From: Galaxea fascicularis
Taxonomy: Eukaryota; Cnidaria; Anthozoa; Scleractinia; Euphylliidae
Direction of reading: 5' to 3'
Length of the DNA stretch: 64,000 bases
NCBI GenBank assembly: GCA_948470475.1
Contig: OX419344.1
Span: 21,761,725 to 21,825,724, forward strand
Both the position numbers and the translations under genes were made by a program. The notes under the pieces are model-generated. The model did no database searches and had not been told where the DNA came from. It saw only the letters and a program-made list of their open reading frames with translations. This document shows positions 33,763 to 46,600 of this stretch, piece after piece; position 1 is the stretch's first letter; every line of letters begins with the position of its first letter.

Positions 33763-34703
33763 CTCCATAAGGTGGTACAAACTGTTGGTTCTGGGAATGA
33801 AACTAAGGGCCGGGTCGCACTAGAACCAATTTTGTTTATTTCCAATTTTTGGCGAGGAAAAAATTGGCAAAAATTTCGAGTCTTGACAAACATCAAAGGC
33901 TACCGCGTGATTTCCAGACAAATCAGGGGTTTGGAAATGTTTGGAAGTAGGCGTCAGACTCTGGAAAAGTAGTCAGCTGTGATAAGTGAGGGGTTGCAAG
34001 GGCTGAGCTGATTGCTATGGCCAAAGTAGACAGAGTAGCCGGCGACTTGTAATCACGTAGCCGGCGGAACTCTGGCGGTCATCGGCTTGTTTTGAAACCA
34101 CTGGACAAAAGAGAAAGTGCGCAGAAAAAAAGTTATTTTACGTGTTGTACTATGACAACTTTGTTAATCTACGTTTATGAAATACCATATTCTTTTTATT
34201 GGCCTACACAACCACTCTTCAAAGGCGACTGTTGCAAACCATACTCAAGTTATTTGTAATGATTGGGAGCTGACTGCTCATCTCCTTCAAACTCCATGTA
34301 AAAGGTAATCTAAAGTACCCGGTAGAATTCTAGTCACGTTTTTGGCCTCAAAATCGTGATTGGAATTCTACTGCTAAAAATTAACAATACTTTCCAAGAT
34401 TTAAAGAAAGAACCCGTCAAAGTGACAACAAGGGCAAATCACGCGTATAGTTCTGTCCATGATAGAAGTTTGGTTCTGTAGCATCGTGGAAGTAAACGTA
34501 AATTCAGCTAAAAAGTTGTCATGACAGTTGCCCAAACTACAGGTATATCGTATTTTTGCATATAGAAGGCGGCATTTAAGTCCAGGTCATTTTCATAAAT
34601 GACAGTGGTACTTGTTCACAAGTTCTGGAATCTTCATAAAAATTTATACTGTGTTTGCAAATGATGCTTCCGTTCAATGCATGACTCCAAAAGGCTTCAG
34701 TGC
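33763..34703. other. Intergenic DNA with one imperfect hairpin
   Basis: No gene is supported. An imperfect inverted repeat, gtagaattctagtcacg (34322-34338) against cgtgattggaattctac (34355-34371), is the only structured piece seen. Confidence 0.45.
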
Positions 34704-34874
34704 GCTGGTAATTATACCTAATCATACCTGTTTGGTACGCTTTGGTGGCATATCAGGCGAGTTTGGTCGAGCCATGGTTCGTAGTTTGGAGCCAAAATAC
34801 CCATAGCGACACCAAACGAGCTCAGTATGCTGCCGAAGCGTATCAAAAAGGTACGATTAGGTAGTACCGTAACC
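34704..34874. mobile_element. MITE-like element with ~37-bp inverted ends
   Basis: The left arm (34707-34741, containing ctaatcatacctgtttggta) matches the reverse complement of the right arm (34837-34874, containing gtacgattag) with a few mismatches. The interior of about 95 bases has further TTTGG-type inverted words. There is no coding capacity. Confidence 0.65.
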
Positions 34875-37800
34875 AAATTCAGCCCAAATCAGTGATATTT
34901 TTAGTAGTTACAGTGACAAAATCGTGTGGCCCGCGAGGAGAATAATATGAGTTAACAAACGGCGCAAAGAAGTTGTGTTACCTTGAGTTTTATACAGCGA
35001 ACAAACTGTATATATTCAACTCTGTACTTTGTAATTTAACTGAAGATGACAAGATTCTGTCGAAACATGTCTTTAAAAAACATTGTGTTGTTTTTAAAAG
35101 TCGCAATACTTGTAATCCCATTATATTCTACCATAATAACAAATGATGAAACATGCCGTCAGACCCAAATAAAGAGCAAAATCAAGAAACTTAATGTAGT
35201 TTGGCATAAGGCATAATTCATACGAGACCGCTAAAAAATGGTTTTCCTTCAATCTGTTGTATGCATAACATCGATGACATTCGCGCACTTTCGTCCACCG
35301 AAGACGACAAAGCTTGATGTGAAGCATCAGCAAATCTATTCATCTCTGACCAACCGTAGAACCCTCTGTTCCAACCACAGAATTGCGGAAATTCTGGTTT
35401 GACAGGAGAGATTGATTAATAACTTTACATGATCTAGTTCGTACACGCTGGCTTTTCATTGTTAATAACGGACAAAAATAACCCACCGCGCAGAAGAGGG
35501 GTAATGATAGTTTTGTTAAACCATGTCTGTGTGCATATTTGAACTATTCCTGCGGCTGTGATCAGAGATGTGTGACCCGTTGAGTCACTGAGTACAACAC
35601 AGGCAACTTATTTTCACTATTAGGAAACGCCTTCATATACTTTCAGTCCACCAACTGGCCTACAAAAAGTATTCCGTATTTCTTACATAACAAAGGAAGA
35701 GCTTGTTTGTTTAAAAGTGAGTACTTATAAAGGCTTGTGTTAACTCGGACTCAAGTTAGCTGTGTTAAGGACTAACTCGCTGTTAGGTCTACATTTTTCT
35801 CTCTAAAAACCCTCTGTTTTCTTTAAAACAACGGAAAGGTCATCTTCTCAAGCTAGTATCTGTGATTTGCGTATATGGGAGGAATTTGTTTCGGTCTATG
35901 ACTTTGCGTTTATTTGCATTTTCAAATTTCTTGTCAGTCCAGTGACTTCTGCTACAAATAAAGCAGCCATAATTCATTTTCGTTGTTTTTGATCCTGTAC
36001 GCTGGGCCAGTGCCTTGATAGATTACAATACAGAGCTTTAAAGGTGGCGTTTACATGAACGCCATGTACAAATCTTTCTCAGGGATCTTGTAAACACCAA
36101 AAGGCAAAAAAGCAGTCACCGGTGTGAACTCACCCGGGATGAGTTCATTCATGTAAACAGAGAATACTGCAGCTGCCTTAAACGTCTCTTTCAGATAGTT
36201 GAAAGAAGCCTTAAAAATTGGTGAATTGTTGTAGAATCGTTATAAAAAAACGTTTGGCTTGTAGAGTAATACATTTTGCCTTCATCAACGTCACACATTG
36301 CTTGATTTGACAATTAAATTTCCTATTTAACGCTGATCAATTCAAACATGTTGACTTGAAGAGAAAGAATGAGTCATTCCCGGATTTGCATTACAGGACA
36401 GAAACAGCAGGGAAAGAATGTAAATACGCAAACATAGAAGATGTTAACTGAGAACTAGAGGTACTCCCGTCGAAGTTTTGTTCGTTTTAAATATCTTCAG
36501 ACAGCGTTCTTTCTAATCATAGCAGTAAAGTAAATTTAGCTTATTTTTTATATTAGCGACCATTGTTCGTAAAAAGTTCAATTAAAGGCCCAGCATTGAC
36601 AATCACTGTCTATTCATCATTCAAAATCTCTTAGGGAAACAGCATTTTTGACATTCTTTTTTTTTGTTTGAGCCCTATTGGTTTTTGATTGGGGGTTTTT
36701 AAATGACCCTGTTTTTCGATTATTGGGTTCCTTTGTACAAACTCCATGACGCGGAACTTGAAGACATATCAACGCAAGCCCTGTTCGACTCGCTACCGAG
36801 TTGAAGCTAGTCTTCGAACTCGCTGGCCGTCTGAGAGCAGCTTGAATAATCCCGACTTTGCCGAGACAAAATCTAATCCAGCAATTGACTGTCCATATTT
36901 CTTGATTTCCGGTTAGGTGGAGGACGTAACGTTTTGGTGAGTGTTTTGTTCCGTCTTAAAATATGGTTAAATGTTGCTCGATGGTAAGAAGTGGGGCGGT
37001 GGTTGATGCGGTCGGAGGTTGTTTTCGTTTATGTTGCATGAGGTTTGCCAGTGATACTGTTACACTCGAAAGTTCAATTTCTTACTTTGCCATGGACGGG
37101 GGAATTTTCCAGTATAACACTCAGATTATACTTTGTGCACTTTCTGTTAAGACTGAGCTTGGGTGTCGCAGTCATTATTACGAACAACTCGTGATCCGTG
37201 CAAGTCTTTTGATTTGCCTTTTTGCCGCGGAAATGTACTTGTCCCGGATACTTTTACTACTACTGCTTCAAAACCAGAGGAGAGTAATTATTTTGGTCGA
37301 GAACTAGATCCAAAGTTTCTTATGGTCTCCTCTCTACTTCAACCTAAAAAATCAACGACTAATCTCAATCTCGCAAAGTATTGAAAAGTTAGCATCACCA
37401 AATGAAAGCCTTTCAAATCGACTTTATTTCAGTGGCCTCTCGTCAGTGACTTGAGGAAATCGGAAAGCTTTTCAACTGAAGATCGAGCTCTAGGGGTGAA
37501 AAGTTAAAACTTATCAACTTTGCGGCGATGTTTGTCTTCGAGTGCTTTCAGTATGTTTACAAGTTAATCTGTTTTGTTTGGTCAGATGCCTTTGGATCCT
37601 CTTCAAATGATATAACAATACTTAATAATTATCAATATTCACGTCTGCTTCAGCAGATCCATAAAGTGTTCACTTAAATTTGATACAGAGAGTCATCGGC
37701 AATCTTGAACTTACCAGAAACAAAAGCGTGCATAAAATCTTTGATATGTAAAAACAATTACCTCAGTAATGTTTGATTGCGCTGGAACGTTCCTGAAGTG

Positions 37801-38300
37801 TTGAACTCAAAATTAATTCGACTCGAGATGATTTTATCACGAAAGTTGTTTGAGTTAAACTAGATTGCAATCTAAAAATTTAATGTTTTCCTTAAAGGGA
37901 GTGTCTCTGAGAAATACATCTACCTCAGCTTCCATTTCTAAAGTACATGTCGTGCCTGATATTGAAATGTTTCCCCTGGGCCTACAGCAAAATATGACAA
38001 GCTCTTGTTTAAGACTTTGAAGTTTTTAATTTGAATTGAGTTGATCAGTTTTCAAAAAAATCCTTAAGAAACTGAACCTTTTAATTTCGAGGTCATATTC
38101 AGGGCGAAACAGAAATGCGGCCTGCTCCTCTGGCGATTAAATACCGTACAGTTGACGTATATAGTTATCCAGAGCTTATTTCCATAGCAGTTGCGGTCAG
38201 CAAAGTACAAAGAAAGCGATTTGATATAAAACTTGGTTCCGTTTCAGTTGCGGTGGATAAGGAATAATTAAGTATTTAGCATGATCGGCTATACTTTTGG
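34875..38300. other. Intergenic DNA; one weak MITE candidate
   Basis: No exon could be supported. The frame at 36963-37307 is Cys-rich at its start but matches nothing I know. A possible small palindromic element lies at about 36042-36165 (cgtttacatgaa against ttcatgtaaac). The rest shows nothing recognisable. Confidence 0.4.
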
Positions 38301-38420
38301 TAAATAATGCGTATGAAAGAGATCATATGTGAACTGCGGATATGAAATCAAATGAAGAATAATTGTCGCAGTTGTGATCGCAATTTTTTCAATTGCGTAA
38401 AGAAGCCTGAAAAAATTCAG

Positions 38421-38471
38421 GACTTCAAAGGGGATCGAACCCGTGAGCTCGCGATTCCGGTGCGATGCTCT

Positions 38472-38491
<20 letters not shown>
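38421..38491 (-). other. tRNA-like segment, array unit 1
   Basis: Read on the minus strand it has a TAGCTCAGTTGGTAGAGC D-arm/A-box and a GGTTCGATCCC T-arm/B-box, with acceptor-like ends GGCTTCA and TGAAGTC. The B-box side of the stem is weakened (cccctttgaag). It is best read as a tRNA-derived SINE head, not a functional tRNA. Confidence 0.7.
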
Positions 38492-38512
<21 letters not shown>

Positions 38513-38670
38513 ATTTTGGGGTTCATATATTCCCGTGAGAGCTATGTAAGTGAATAATGCAAATGAAAGAGATCACATGTGAACTGCGGATATGAAATCA
38601 AATGAAGAATAATTGTCGCAGTTGTGATCGCAATTTTTTCAATTGCGTAAAGAAGCCTGAAAAAATTCAG

Positions 38671-38721
38671 GACTTCAAAGGGGATCGAACCCGTGAGCTC
38701 GCGATTCCGGTGCGATGCTCT

Positions 38722-38741
<20 letters not shown>
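38671..38741 (-). other. tRNA-like segment, array unit 2
   Basis: Same sequence as the unit 1 segment, displaced by 250 bases. A-box and B-box are kept, and the acceptor stem has the same mismatch. Confidence 0.7.
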
Positions 38742-38762
<21 letters not shown>

Positions 38763-38917
38763 ATTTTGGGGTTCATATATTCCCGTGAGAGCTATGTAAG
38801 TGAATAATGCATATGAAAGAGATCGTATGTGAACTGCGGATATGAAATCAAATGAAGAATGATCGTCGCAGTTGTGATCGCAATTTTTGCAATTGCGTAA
38901 AGAGGCCTGAAGAAATT

Positions 38918-39124
38918 ATTCACTTACATATCTCTCACGGGAATATATGAACCCCAAATTGACCAACTCCCAACGTCAGTGGCTTAATAGTTCAGTTGGT
39001 AGAGCATCGCACGGGAATCGCGAGCTCACGGGTTCGATCCCCTTTGAAGTCCTGAATTTTTTCAGGCTTCTTTACGCAATTGAAAAAATTGCGATCACGA
39101 CTGCGACGATCATCCTTCATTTGA
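38918..39124 (+). repeat. Inverted copy of the tRNA-like SINE unit
   Basis: An oppositely oriented, more diverged copy of the 250-base unit, joined head-on to unit 3. The tRNA-like part lies at 38981-39051, with D-arm TAGTTCAGTTGGTAGAGC and B-box GGTTCGATCCC. Together with the minus-strand units it makes a large imperfect palindrome. Confidence 0.85.
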
Positions 39125-40160
39125 TACTTTTTGTAGTTGCCAATCTTCACTTGGGAGTTGACCTAAGCACAATTAATTATGCAGGCCAAGGTACGCTCTG
39201 TAAAACATTGAAAATAATTATGGAAATCTGCTCTTCAAAGCAACAGGTATGTTGTATGTTAAGTCTTTGCAAAATACTACTGAGCTTTCCTTAAATTCTG
39301 GTAACTTCGTCTGTGATTATTATCGTTTCAATCGGTATTTGCTTGCGATACTGAATTGTCTCAGAAGTAATATGGCGTTCTTCGAGTACCTAACTTGTTT
39401 CCGTGATTCGACAGTAATCTCTGCGTAAACGGTTTCTTGTAAAATTTATTTCAAAGATTAGCGGCTCAATCGAACGCAATGCCAATACTTTTGCTTTACT
39501 TCGCTCTGTGATTGGTTGACAGAACTCACGTGGTTCGCGCGCGAAGTTCAGTGATGTTCACGCACGAGTGACCTTACCGACAGCCTATTTCACTTGACCA
39601 AATAAAGCGTGTTCCTCACCTTCCGGATGGGTTGGTGAATATTTCGGTGATCACTTTGCTTTTTATCAGCAAAGGAATAGTGCTCAAGGTGGAAAGGCGT
39701 AAAGTTTGAATACGGAGACGGTTGTTATTTATTAAAGCGGAGTCACGCTTCCGTGAATTTGAGTGAGCCTTTTTAGAAAAGGCAAATACGCTTAAAGTGC
39801 TATGCGAAAATCTTTCCAAGACTACTCGCACGCTTGACGTAACTTCAGTCCTGTTTCCTTTCGTGCCCTGAATTGCTGTTGACTACTGGACACTTGTCTT
39901 CGAATTCTCCAGGAACGAAGACCAACCAAAAACACTCTAAACTGCTGACGGTAGCACCTTAGCAATCGTTAACCATCGCTGGTCACGTGACTTACCAAAT
40001 AAGGTTGTGACTCGAAAATCTTGAAAACCTGTTCGATAGCTAAAACATAGTTAGGGTTTCCAAGGTATAAGGCTTAGGAACTTTCCATAGCAACAATTTT
40101 GTTGGGTTAGTCCCAACCCCCTCCCCTCCCCCTACATCTGACAGCAAGACCATTATTTAT
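39125..40160. other. Upstream region of gene 2
   Basis: No coding exon is supported. The promoter or a first untranslated exon of gene 2 probably lies here, because an acceptor-like site (40160-40175) precedes the coding exon. A pyrimidine-rich run occurs at about 40115-40135. Confidence 0.4.
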
Positions 40161-40175
40161 CATGTAATATTTCAG
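40160..40175 (+). other. Possible 3' splice acceptor in the gene 2 5' UTR
   Basis: The sequence catgtaatatttcag followed by gtcgtggg has the form of an intron end with a branch-like taat. It would put a non-coding 5' exon upstream and start the coding exon at 40176. This is sequence form only; no transcript evidence is available. Confidence 0.4.
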
Positions 40176-40272
40176 GTCGTGGGACGATAGAGTCAAGCGA
40201 TTTTGAGTCAATCAAGGACGTCATATCACCGACTTTTCAGAGCGAGGGACCGACTGAAGTGTATCGAACATC

Positions 40273-40617
40273 ATGTCTCAGCGTCGATCCTCGGCAAGGG
40301 ACCCGTCTCAAACGAACGAAACAAGGACGGTAATTAAGGATGAACAGGGTGGTATCGCCCTGATAACAGAGACCAACCATGAATGGGCGGAAGAGTACAA
40401 AAATTTGCTCATGGAATTTCAGCGCTTGAAAGACGAGTACGATGCTATGGAGCAGAAATATCAGGAAACTCAGAAAGAGAATGTGAAGGTGAAGAGGCAC
40501 ATGGAATTATCTGAGGTAAAGTTCACTCGAGAAAAGAACGGTTGGATGAAACAGAAGGAGGACCTCAATGGACAGATTGAGAAGCTGCGCAAAGAACTTC
40601 GCGAAAAGAGCGTCAAG
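40273..40617 (+). CDS. Gene 2 coding exon 1
   Basis: 345 bases, 115 codons, ending in phase 0 at the donor AAG|GTAATT. It starts MSQRRSSARD, a polar basic head, and enters coiled coil from about residue 45 (EWAEEYKNLLMEFQRL). Without splicing, the frame would run into an AT-rich intron and stop soon after. Confidence 0.88.
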
Positions 40618-43600
40618 GTAATTAATTCTCTAATTTATTTGCTTCACAAAAAAAACAGGGCACAATAAAAATGGCAGCTCTATTTTGCTATGTGGCTAGA
40701 AATGATTCCGTCACCTTAAGAGGAGGAAAGCCTTTAGTTTTTACCAAATTGCACTAAGACAGGACAGTGAAGAGAAATTGATATAACTTAAGTTTTGATA
40801 TGATAAGACTACATGTATGGTAAGTGGAGATGTGATTAACCTCATTGTATGTAGAACAGGCCACAATTCTTTTGCATTTGTTAATCTTAACATTTTTGTT
40901 TTCCGGGGATATTAAAACACCCTTATTAACATTTGAGTTGATAGAGCGCTTTTCAATTAGGTGCCCTAGTAGTATACAGAATAGCAGTTCTACGTCGGGT
41001 GGATCATTTGGATCATTTAGATCCACATGGTATGTGACATTTGGAGACTGTAAGAAATAAAACAATGACGTCATGATCCACCTGACGTAGAACCGCTATT
41101 CTGTATACTACTTGTCCCAAACACGAAAAAACAAAAGTTTTTCTGCATACAATCACAACAGAGGGAAACAGCACAGTGAGCCAATCAGAATTCGAAGAAA
41201 TCACAAGTAGAGATCAATATTTTGTAAATTAGACTTTTTAGTAATCTTAAGGAGGCTGGAAAGGGTTTTTAGCTGCACCCGCGCGCGCAATCTGCACATG
41301 CCATAATTAAGATGCACGCGTCAGCTGAATGAATCAAAATCAAGAACACCGCAAGTTAAAAATCGCGCAAACCGGAAATAAAATCTGCGGAAAACATTTG
41401 TTTTTTGCTCGAAATTTTGCTCGGTGACTATCTTGATTTTTTGCATGCACGTACCATTCACGATGGCACTTCAAATATAACAGTTTGGAGAAAAATCATC
41501 TAGTAGAATTTTCTGTAAACCATACAATGCGTTTTTTAAAATGCATTAAATTCTACTAGATAATTTTTTTTTCATACTGCCTGAAAAGTTAAAGAATTTA
41601 GGGATGATTTACAAAAACTGACATTTAGAGGACCTTTGTGAACCTGAATCGAGAGCGAAATCGAGAGCGAATAATCTGATTGTTTTAGTATAAATCTACT
41701 AGTCGTTCAAAACTAAACAAGTAAATTTATCTAAACTATCCCCGCAGACACTCTGAAAACGCGCAGAAGCGGCCTCCATTTTGTTGACAAACGCTTCTCC
41801 CTGTCTATCGCAAAATACATAGCGAGTAGCATAGCCAATAAGAGACCGGCATTCGTGGATTTATACTGAAAAGCAGTATTATATTCGTTTACTGTTACAG
41901 GTGGGTGACTTGCAGAGGGTGTTAGTTGACGCCCAGAAGAAAGCGGACGCACGTAAGGAGGAGCTTCAGACCAGAACCAAGCAAGTTGAGAGGCTGGAAC
42001 TTATCATCAGCGATCTTCAAAACAAGGTTTTAAACAGGAGTTTTACTGCGTACACCACAAAACCGCAATACACTAATCTGATATTGATATATCCGAGCTA
42101 TGAATCGCATGAAGGGTTTAATTACGATGAAACCTGTAAACATTAAAGACGTTTTTTCTCCTTTTCCCTGCGGTTTAATCTCACTGGAAGACACTGACTG
42201 ACGAATGTAGGACACGGCAAAGTGTATAAGGGTTATTTAACAGCGCGATGAAATCGTCCGCAACCTAAGCGTTACTACGAAAAGTCGATTTGGTGATTTA
42301 CTGACTGGTTGATCGGTCTATTAATTAGAATTAGCTGACTGACTGACTGATTGACTGAACTATCGTTTGATTGATTCTCAGGTCGTGCCCGACCTAAAAC
42401 AGAAGCTGAACAAATCTGAGGTCGACCTTGAAGTCGTTCAGAAGAGGAGCATCGAGCTGACTATCGACCTTGATCGTGCTGAAGAGCAGCATAACGTGGA
42501 TGAACAGACAATCGAGAAGATGCGCCACGAAAAGAACGCACTCATGGAGAAATTGACCAGGGCCGAGCGTGAGATCACAGTGGCCGAGGATGCACGGCAC
42601 AGAGCCGAAGAGCAGGTTACTATGCTGCAGGACTCAGAAAAAACAGTGCGTGAAAAGAATAGTAAATTGGAATTAGATCTGTTGTCGTCGCAAGAAAGAA
42701 TTCGAGAACTGGAGAACGACCTTAACAAGCGGCTTGCAGAACCAGAGATGAAGAGCTACAACATCACTGTTGTAGAGAGCGAACCTGTCTTGGAATCTGC
42801 CCCTCCTGGGTTCTCATTTGCCAATAAAGGACTTAATGACGAGAACGAGATGCTCACAAAGAGGGTAAAAGAACTGACTGACAGAGTGAAACGACTTGAA
42901 GGTGAGAAATCTTAAGAGTAGGACAGTTTCCGGTAGGAATATCAGAAATTAATGGCGTCAATTAGGAAAGCACCGGTAATTAGTTATAGTTAGAGGTTTG
43001 TTTACAGACTGAGAAATCAGAACCCAGTTAAACATTATCAGAAACTACTGCAGGATAGCACGGGTTCAAAGCTCTCACTTGCTGGATGGTGATATTGTAG
43101 GATTCTATTCGAAAACTCGTCAATGTCAGCACCACCTTTTATAGACTCTAGATATTTATCATTAATCATCTTACTCGGATTTGGACAAACTTTCGTATTT
43201 TTGGCACATATAATGTCGAATAACATGAAAGTACTGGTCACCGCTTTCGTTTAAAATTTCTGTCGCACCGATTCGGCAATTAAAATCGCCTTATGGAGCA
43301 TTATGAACAGTATCAGAAGAGTGCTTTGGGAAAGAAGAGAAGAAAACGGAAACGGTGAAGAAATATAAAATAGGAATGTACTGTTTGAGTCGAACCAAAA
43401 TATATCATGTTTTTATTTTAGACGAGAACTACGAATTAAAGACAAAGGTTGTAGAAGTTTCCAAGGACATCAGCAAATGGAAGAACAAGTATGAAGACGA
43501 GACTAAAGAAAAGATGAAGATTGCTGCTCAGTTTGAAAATGAGAAGGAAAACTATAAGAGGCTGAAGAACGATTTCAATGATTTGACAAGTAGGCTGACC

Positions 43601-46600
43601 AGGGGGGAGAGGACGATCGAGTCGAACAATAAGGAAATAGAGAAGAGGGGCAAAATCATAGAAGATCTGAGAGCAAAAGTGTTCCAACTGGAGAAGGACG
43701 TTGATGATCGAGAGGACACGATTGCGAAGCTTGAATCGCAGGTGGAGGAACTGGATAAGGACATGGAACGTCTGCATGAGAACACTCTGGAATATCGACG
43801 AAAGTATGGCGATCTGGACAGCGATTACAAAGTCAGTGAAAAAGAGAAAGAATCCGTGCAGAGGGACCTTGATGAGGTGAGCAGGAAGATTGTTGAACTA
43901 GAGAGCAAATGGAAAGAATCCGGAGAAGAGAAAGCTTATTTTCAGAAAGAAAACACTGATCTCAAGCAGAAGTTAACGTGGTTGGAAGCCGAATTAGATA
44001 CCACTATTAAGAAAAAGACGGTGCTCGAGAATGATGTGCAGAATGGGACAGACAAGATAAGCAAGCAACGCTTGAGAGCAGAAAAATTGGAGAAGAAGCT
44101 GGCTCAAGTCCAGGACGAAACAGAGCACTATAAGAATGAGTCGGCGCAGAAGAACAACAAGTTAGACGAGTTGAACGACAAATTGTCAGATCTCAAATCA
44201 AAATACGATGCATGCGTAACAGATCTGTCAAATGCCCGAGCAGACTGCGATTATAAAGACGACGAGGTCAAGCACTTGAATAAGAAGCTGGACAACAAGG
44301 AAAACGACATTAGCAAGCTTGAAGCTCAAATGGAGAAACTAACGAAAGAGAGGGACAATGCTGAAGTAGAGCTGGCTGGGGTCCTTGAAAAACTTCAGCA
44401 CATGGAACCGAAAAGAATGGGCGATGAAGTCAAACCGATGGAAGTGTCTTACTCGTACAGCGCACCAACAATTGACTTTGAAGCCGACCTAGCACCTCTC
44501 CGACAGAGGATATACGAACTCGAAACTGAAAACAACAGGCTACAGAACAACGAACAACACCTCGAAAGTAACCTCAAAAAGGAAGTAGACAACATCGCTT
44601 CACTGGAGAGAGATCTGAAGCGTGCCAACGCCGAAAACGAGGGTTTGGACAGGAAGGTAGTGGAAATGAAGAATAAAATAACTGACCTGGAGAAAGAAGA
44701 AGACGAGCTTATGGATACCAACAAGGACCTAAGAGAAAAGCTAGATGATCTCAGCCCACAGGTCGAGAAGCTGCAGAAAAGGATAGAGACACTGATTCTT
44801 GAAAGAGACAGGTTGAAGGATTATCTCAGCGACTCGAACGCAAGGCTTACCCAGAGCAAAGAGGATTACAACAACAAAAATCTTGATCTCTCAGAACAGG
44901 TGAAAGTCAACTCCACTCTTGGAAAGACAGTAAAGAAGCACGAAGTCAACCTAGAGTCACTGGCACAAAAATGCAAACAACTGGAGGAAGAACTGGAAAA
45001 TTTAAGACCTCAACTGAGAGCAGCTTTGACCAAGAATGAAACACTGGAAGCCGACATCAAGGAGTTGGATTCACGCAACAAACTTCTAAGGGGAAAAGTC
45101 GATGACCTGCAAAAGGACATTCTAGAAGAGATTGAAGCCAAGGAACGTCTTCAACAGGATGTTGACTCTTTATCTTACAAGTTGAACGTCACTGAGACAA
45201 ACAACAAGACCCTTGTCAAACAGAGAAACGATTTGCAAAGCCAGGTGGATGAGTTAGAGACCAAGCACAGAAAGCTTAAGCCAGAACTTGAGCAAACCCG
45301 CAACAAGCTTAAAGAGAAAGATCGTATCATAAGTCGCTCTCAGTCTGATTTGAAAGAAAAAGATTCGCAGATAAATGTATACAAGCGAAAGATCACCTCT
45401 CTTGAAGAAACTGTCACGTCCTCCAGGAAAGAGGTAGAGGCCCATAAGAGTGCTAATGAAATCAATCGTAATCGTGTTAAGGAGCTTCAAACCCAGCTTA
45501 TGGAGATGAGCAACAACATGCAGTCTGTAGCCAACGTTTCCGTTGTTCAGTCGGCCCCACCCGTCAGCTTCAGGGAAGAGCGGATCCGCAGTAGCCCTGA
45601 TGAGAGAGTCCATGACTTGGAGGCCCTACTCAAAAAGAGCGAGGCTCGCGAGGATACACTTAGGGAGCAGTTGGCGCTCTACGAGAACCGTCTGCCTCAG
45701 TCAGAAGCAGAGGCAAAGAAAGCACAAGAGAAAGCAATCGAGAATCAGCACACGATCAACACACTGCAAAAAAAACTAGACGAAGGCAAGAAAATGATGG
45801 ATAGAAGTAACCGAGAAAAAGAAGATGCCAAAAAGGAGTGTGTGGAACTTCGTACGCAAGTGACAGTCTTGGAAACCAAGGCCGTAGCAGATACAAATGA
45901 AATTAAATTATTAGAGAGTCAGTTAGAGCAGGCCCATCGACGTCTGGAGGAGACACAAGAAAAACTGCTGGCTATTGACGAAGATCATATACATCTTCGC
46001 TTGGAATTAGAAACTCATGACAAAGAAAAGGAAGATCGGAATGCCGTGGCTAAAAGATTGCTGGACAAGAAGACAGACTTGGAAAACAAGGTGGAACTCT
46101 TGGAGTCTGCTCTGAAATCAACTCGAGAAGATAGTGATGCTCTTCGAGAAGATAGATCCAAGTTGCAACAAGATCTTAACGATTTAAAGCGGGTAACTTT
46201 GGTTGAATTGAAGAGAAATTTCACCCGGATGCAGGGTGAGAGAGACCGTGCCGTCGAAGAGGTCAAGGCGTTGCTTGCAAAAGTCGAAGACCTTGAAAAT
46301 CAGCTGGCAGAAGCCCAAGCCAAGAAAAAAGAGATGGAAAAGGATAACGATGATCAAGACGCTGAGATACGACAGTTGAAAAACGAAATTGAAATCAATC
46401 ATAAAAAGACAGAAGATCTAGAGGACAAGATCGAGGTATTGAATCTGGAACTCCAGCGGGACGAAAAAGACATCGATGAATTGAAGGAAGCCAAGCGCAG
46501 GCTTGAGGACGAGGTTGCAGACTTACAAGTCAAGCTTGCAGAGAAGCAAGATGTCATTAACATTGCGCCCGTGAATATTGCACAAGTGGACACACAGTAT

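Larger units (their letters stand above)
38301..38917 (-). repeat. 250-bp tandem array of tRNA-like SINE units
   Basis: Two full units and a partial third repeat with a period of exactly 250 bases; for example, gaactgcggatatgaaatca begins at 38331, 38581 and 38831. Units 1 and 2 differ at only a few bases over the whole period. Each full unit holds a minus-strand tRNA-like segment (38421-38491, 38671-38741). Unit 3 stops before its tRNA-like part and abuts an inverted copy (38918-39124). The near identity implies recent duplication. Confidence 0.9.

Noticed and set aside
36963..37384. Two overlapping plus-strand frames with Cys-rich start
   Set aside because: No domain pattern (a THAP or similar zinc finger was considered but the spacing does not fit), and the two frames overlap in different phases.
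38421..38741. Functional tRNA genes in the 250-base array
   Set aside because: Acceptor and T-stem pairing are damaged, copies sit in a tandem SINE-like repeat, and the anticodon position differs from the better-preserved copy.
38301..39124. CRISPR-like or satellite-like regulatory array
   Set aside because: The repeat unit is 250 bases without unique spacers and contains a tRNA-like pol III promoter, as expected of a SINE.
40273..40668. Exon 1 read as a stand-alone 131-codon gene
   Set aside because: A strong donor (AAG|GTAATT) ends the coding pattern at 40617 and the remaining codons are intronic AT-rich sequence; splicing restores a long frame.
43355..43421. Start of gene 2 exon 4 at the upstream frame opening (43355)
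   Set aside because: These bases are intron. An acceptor ends at 43421 and joining to exon 3 restores the frame through a split Asp codon.
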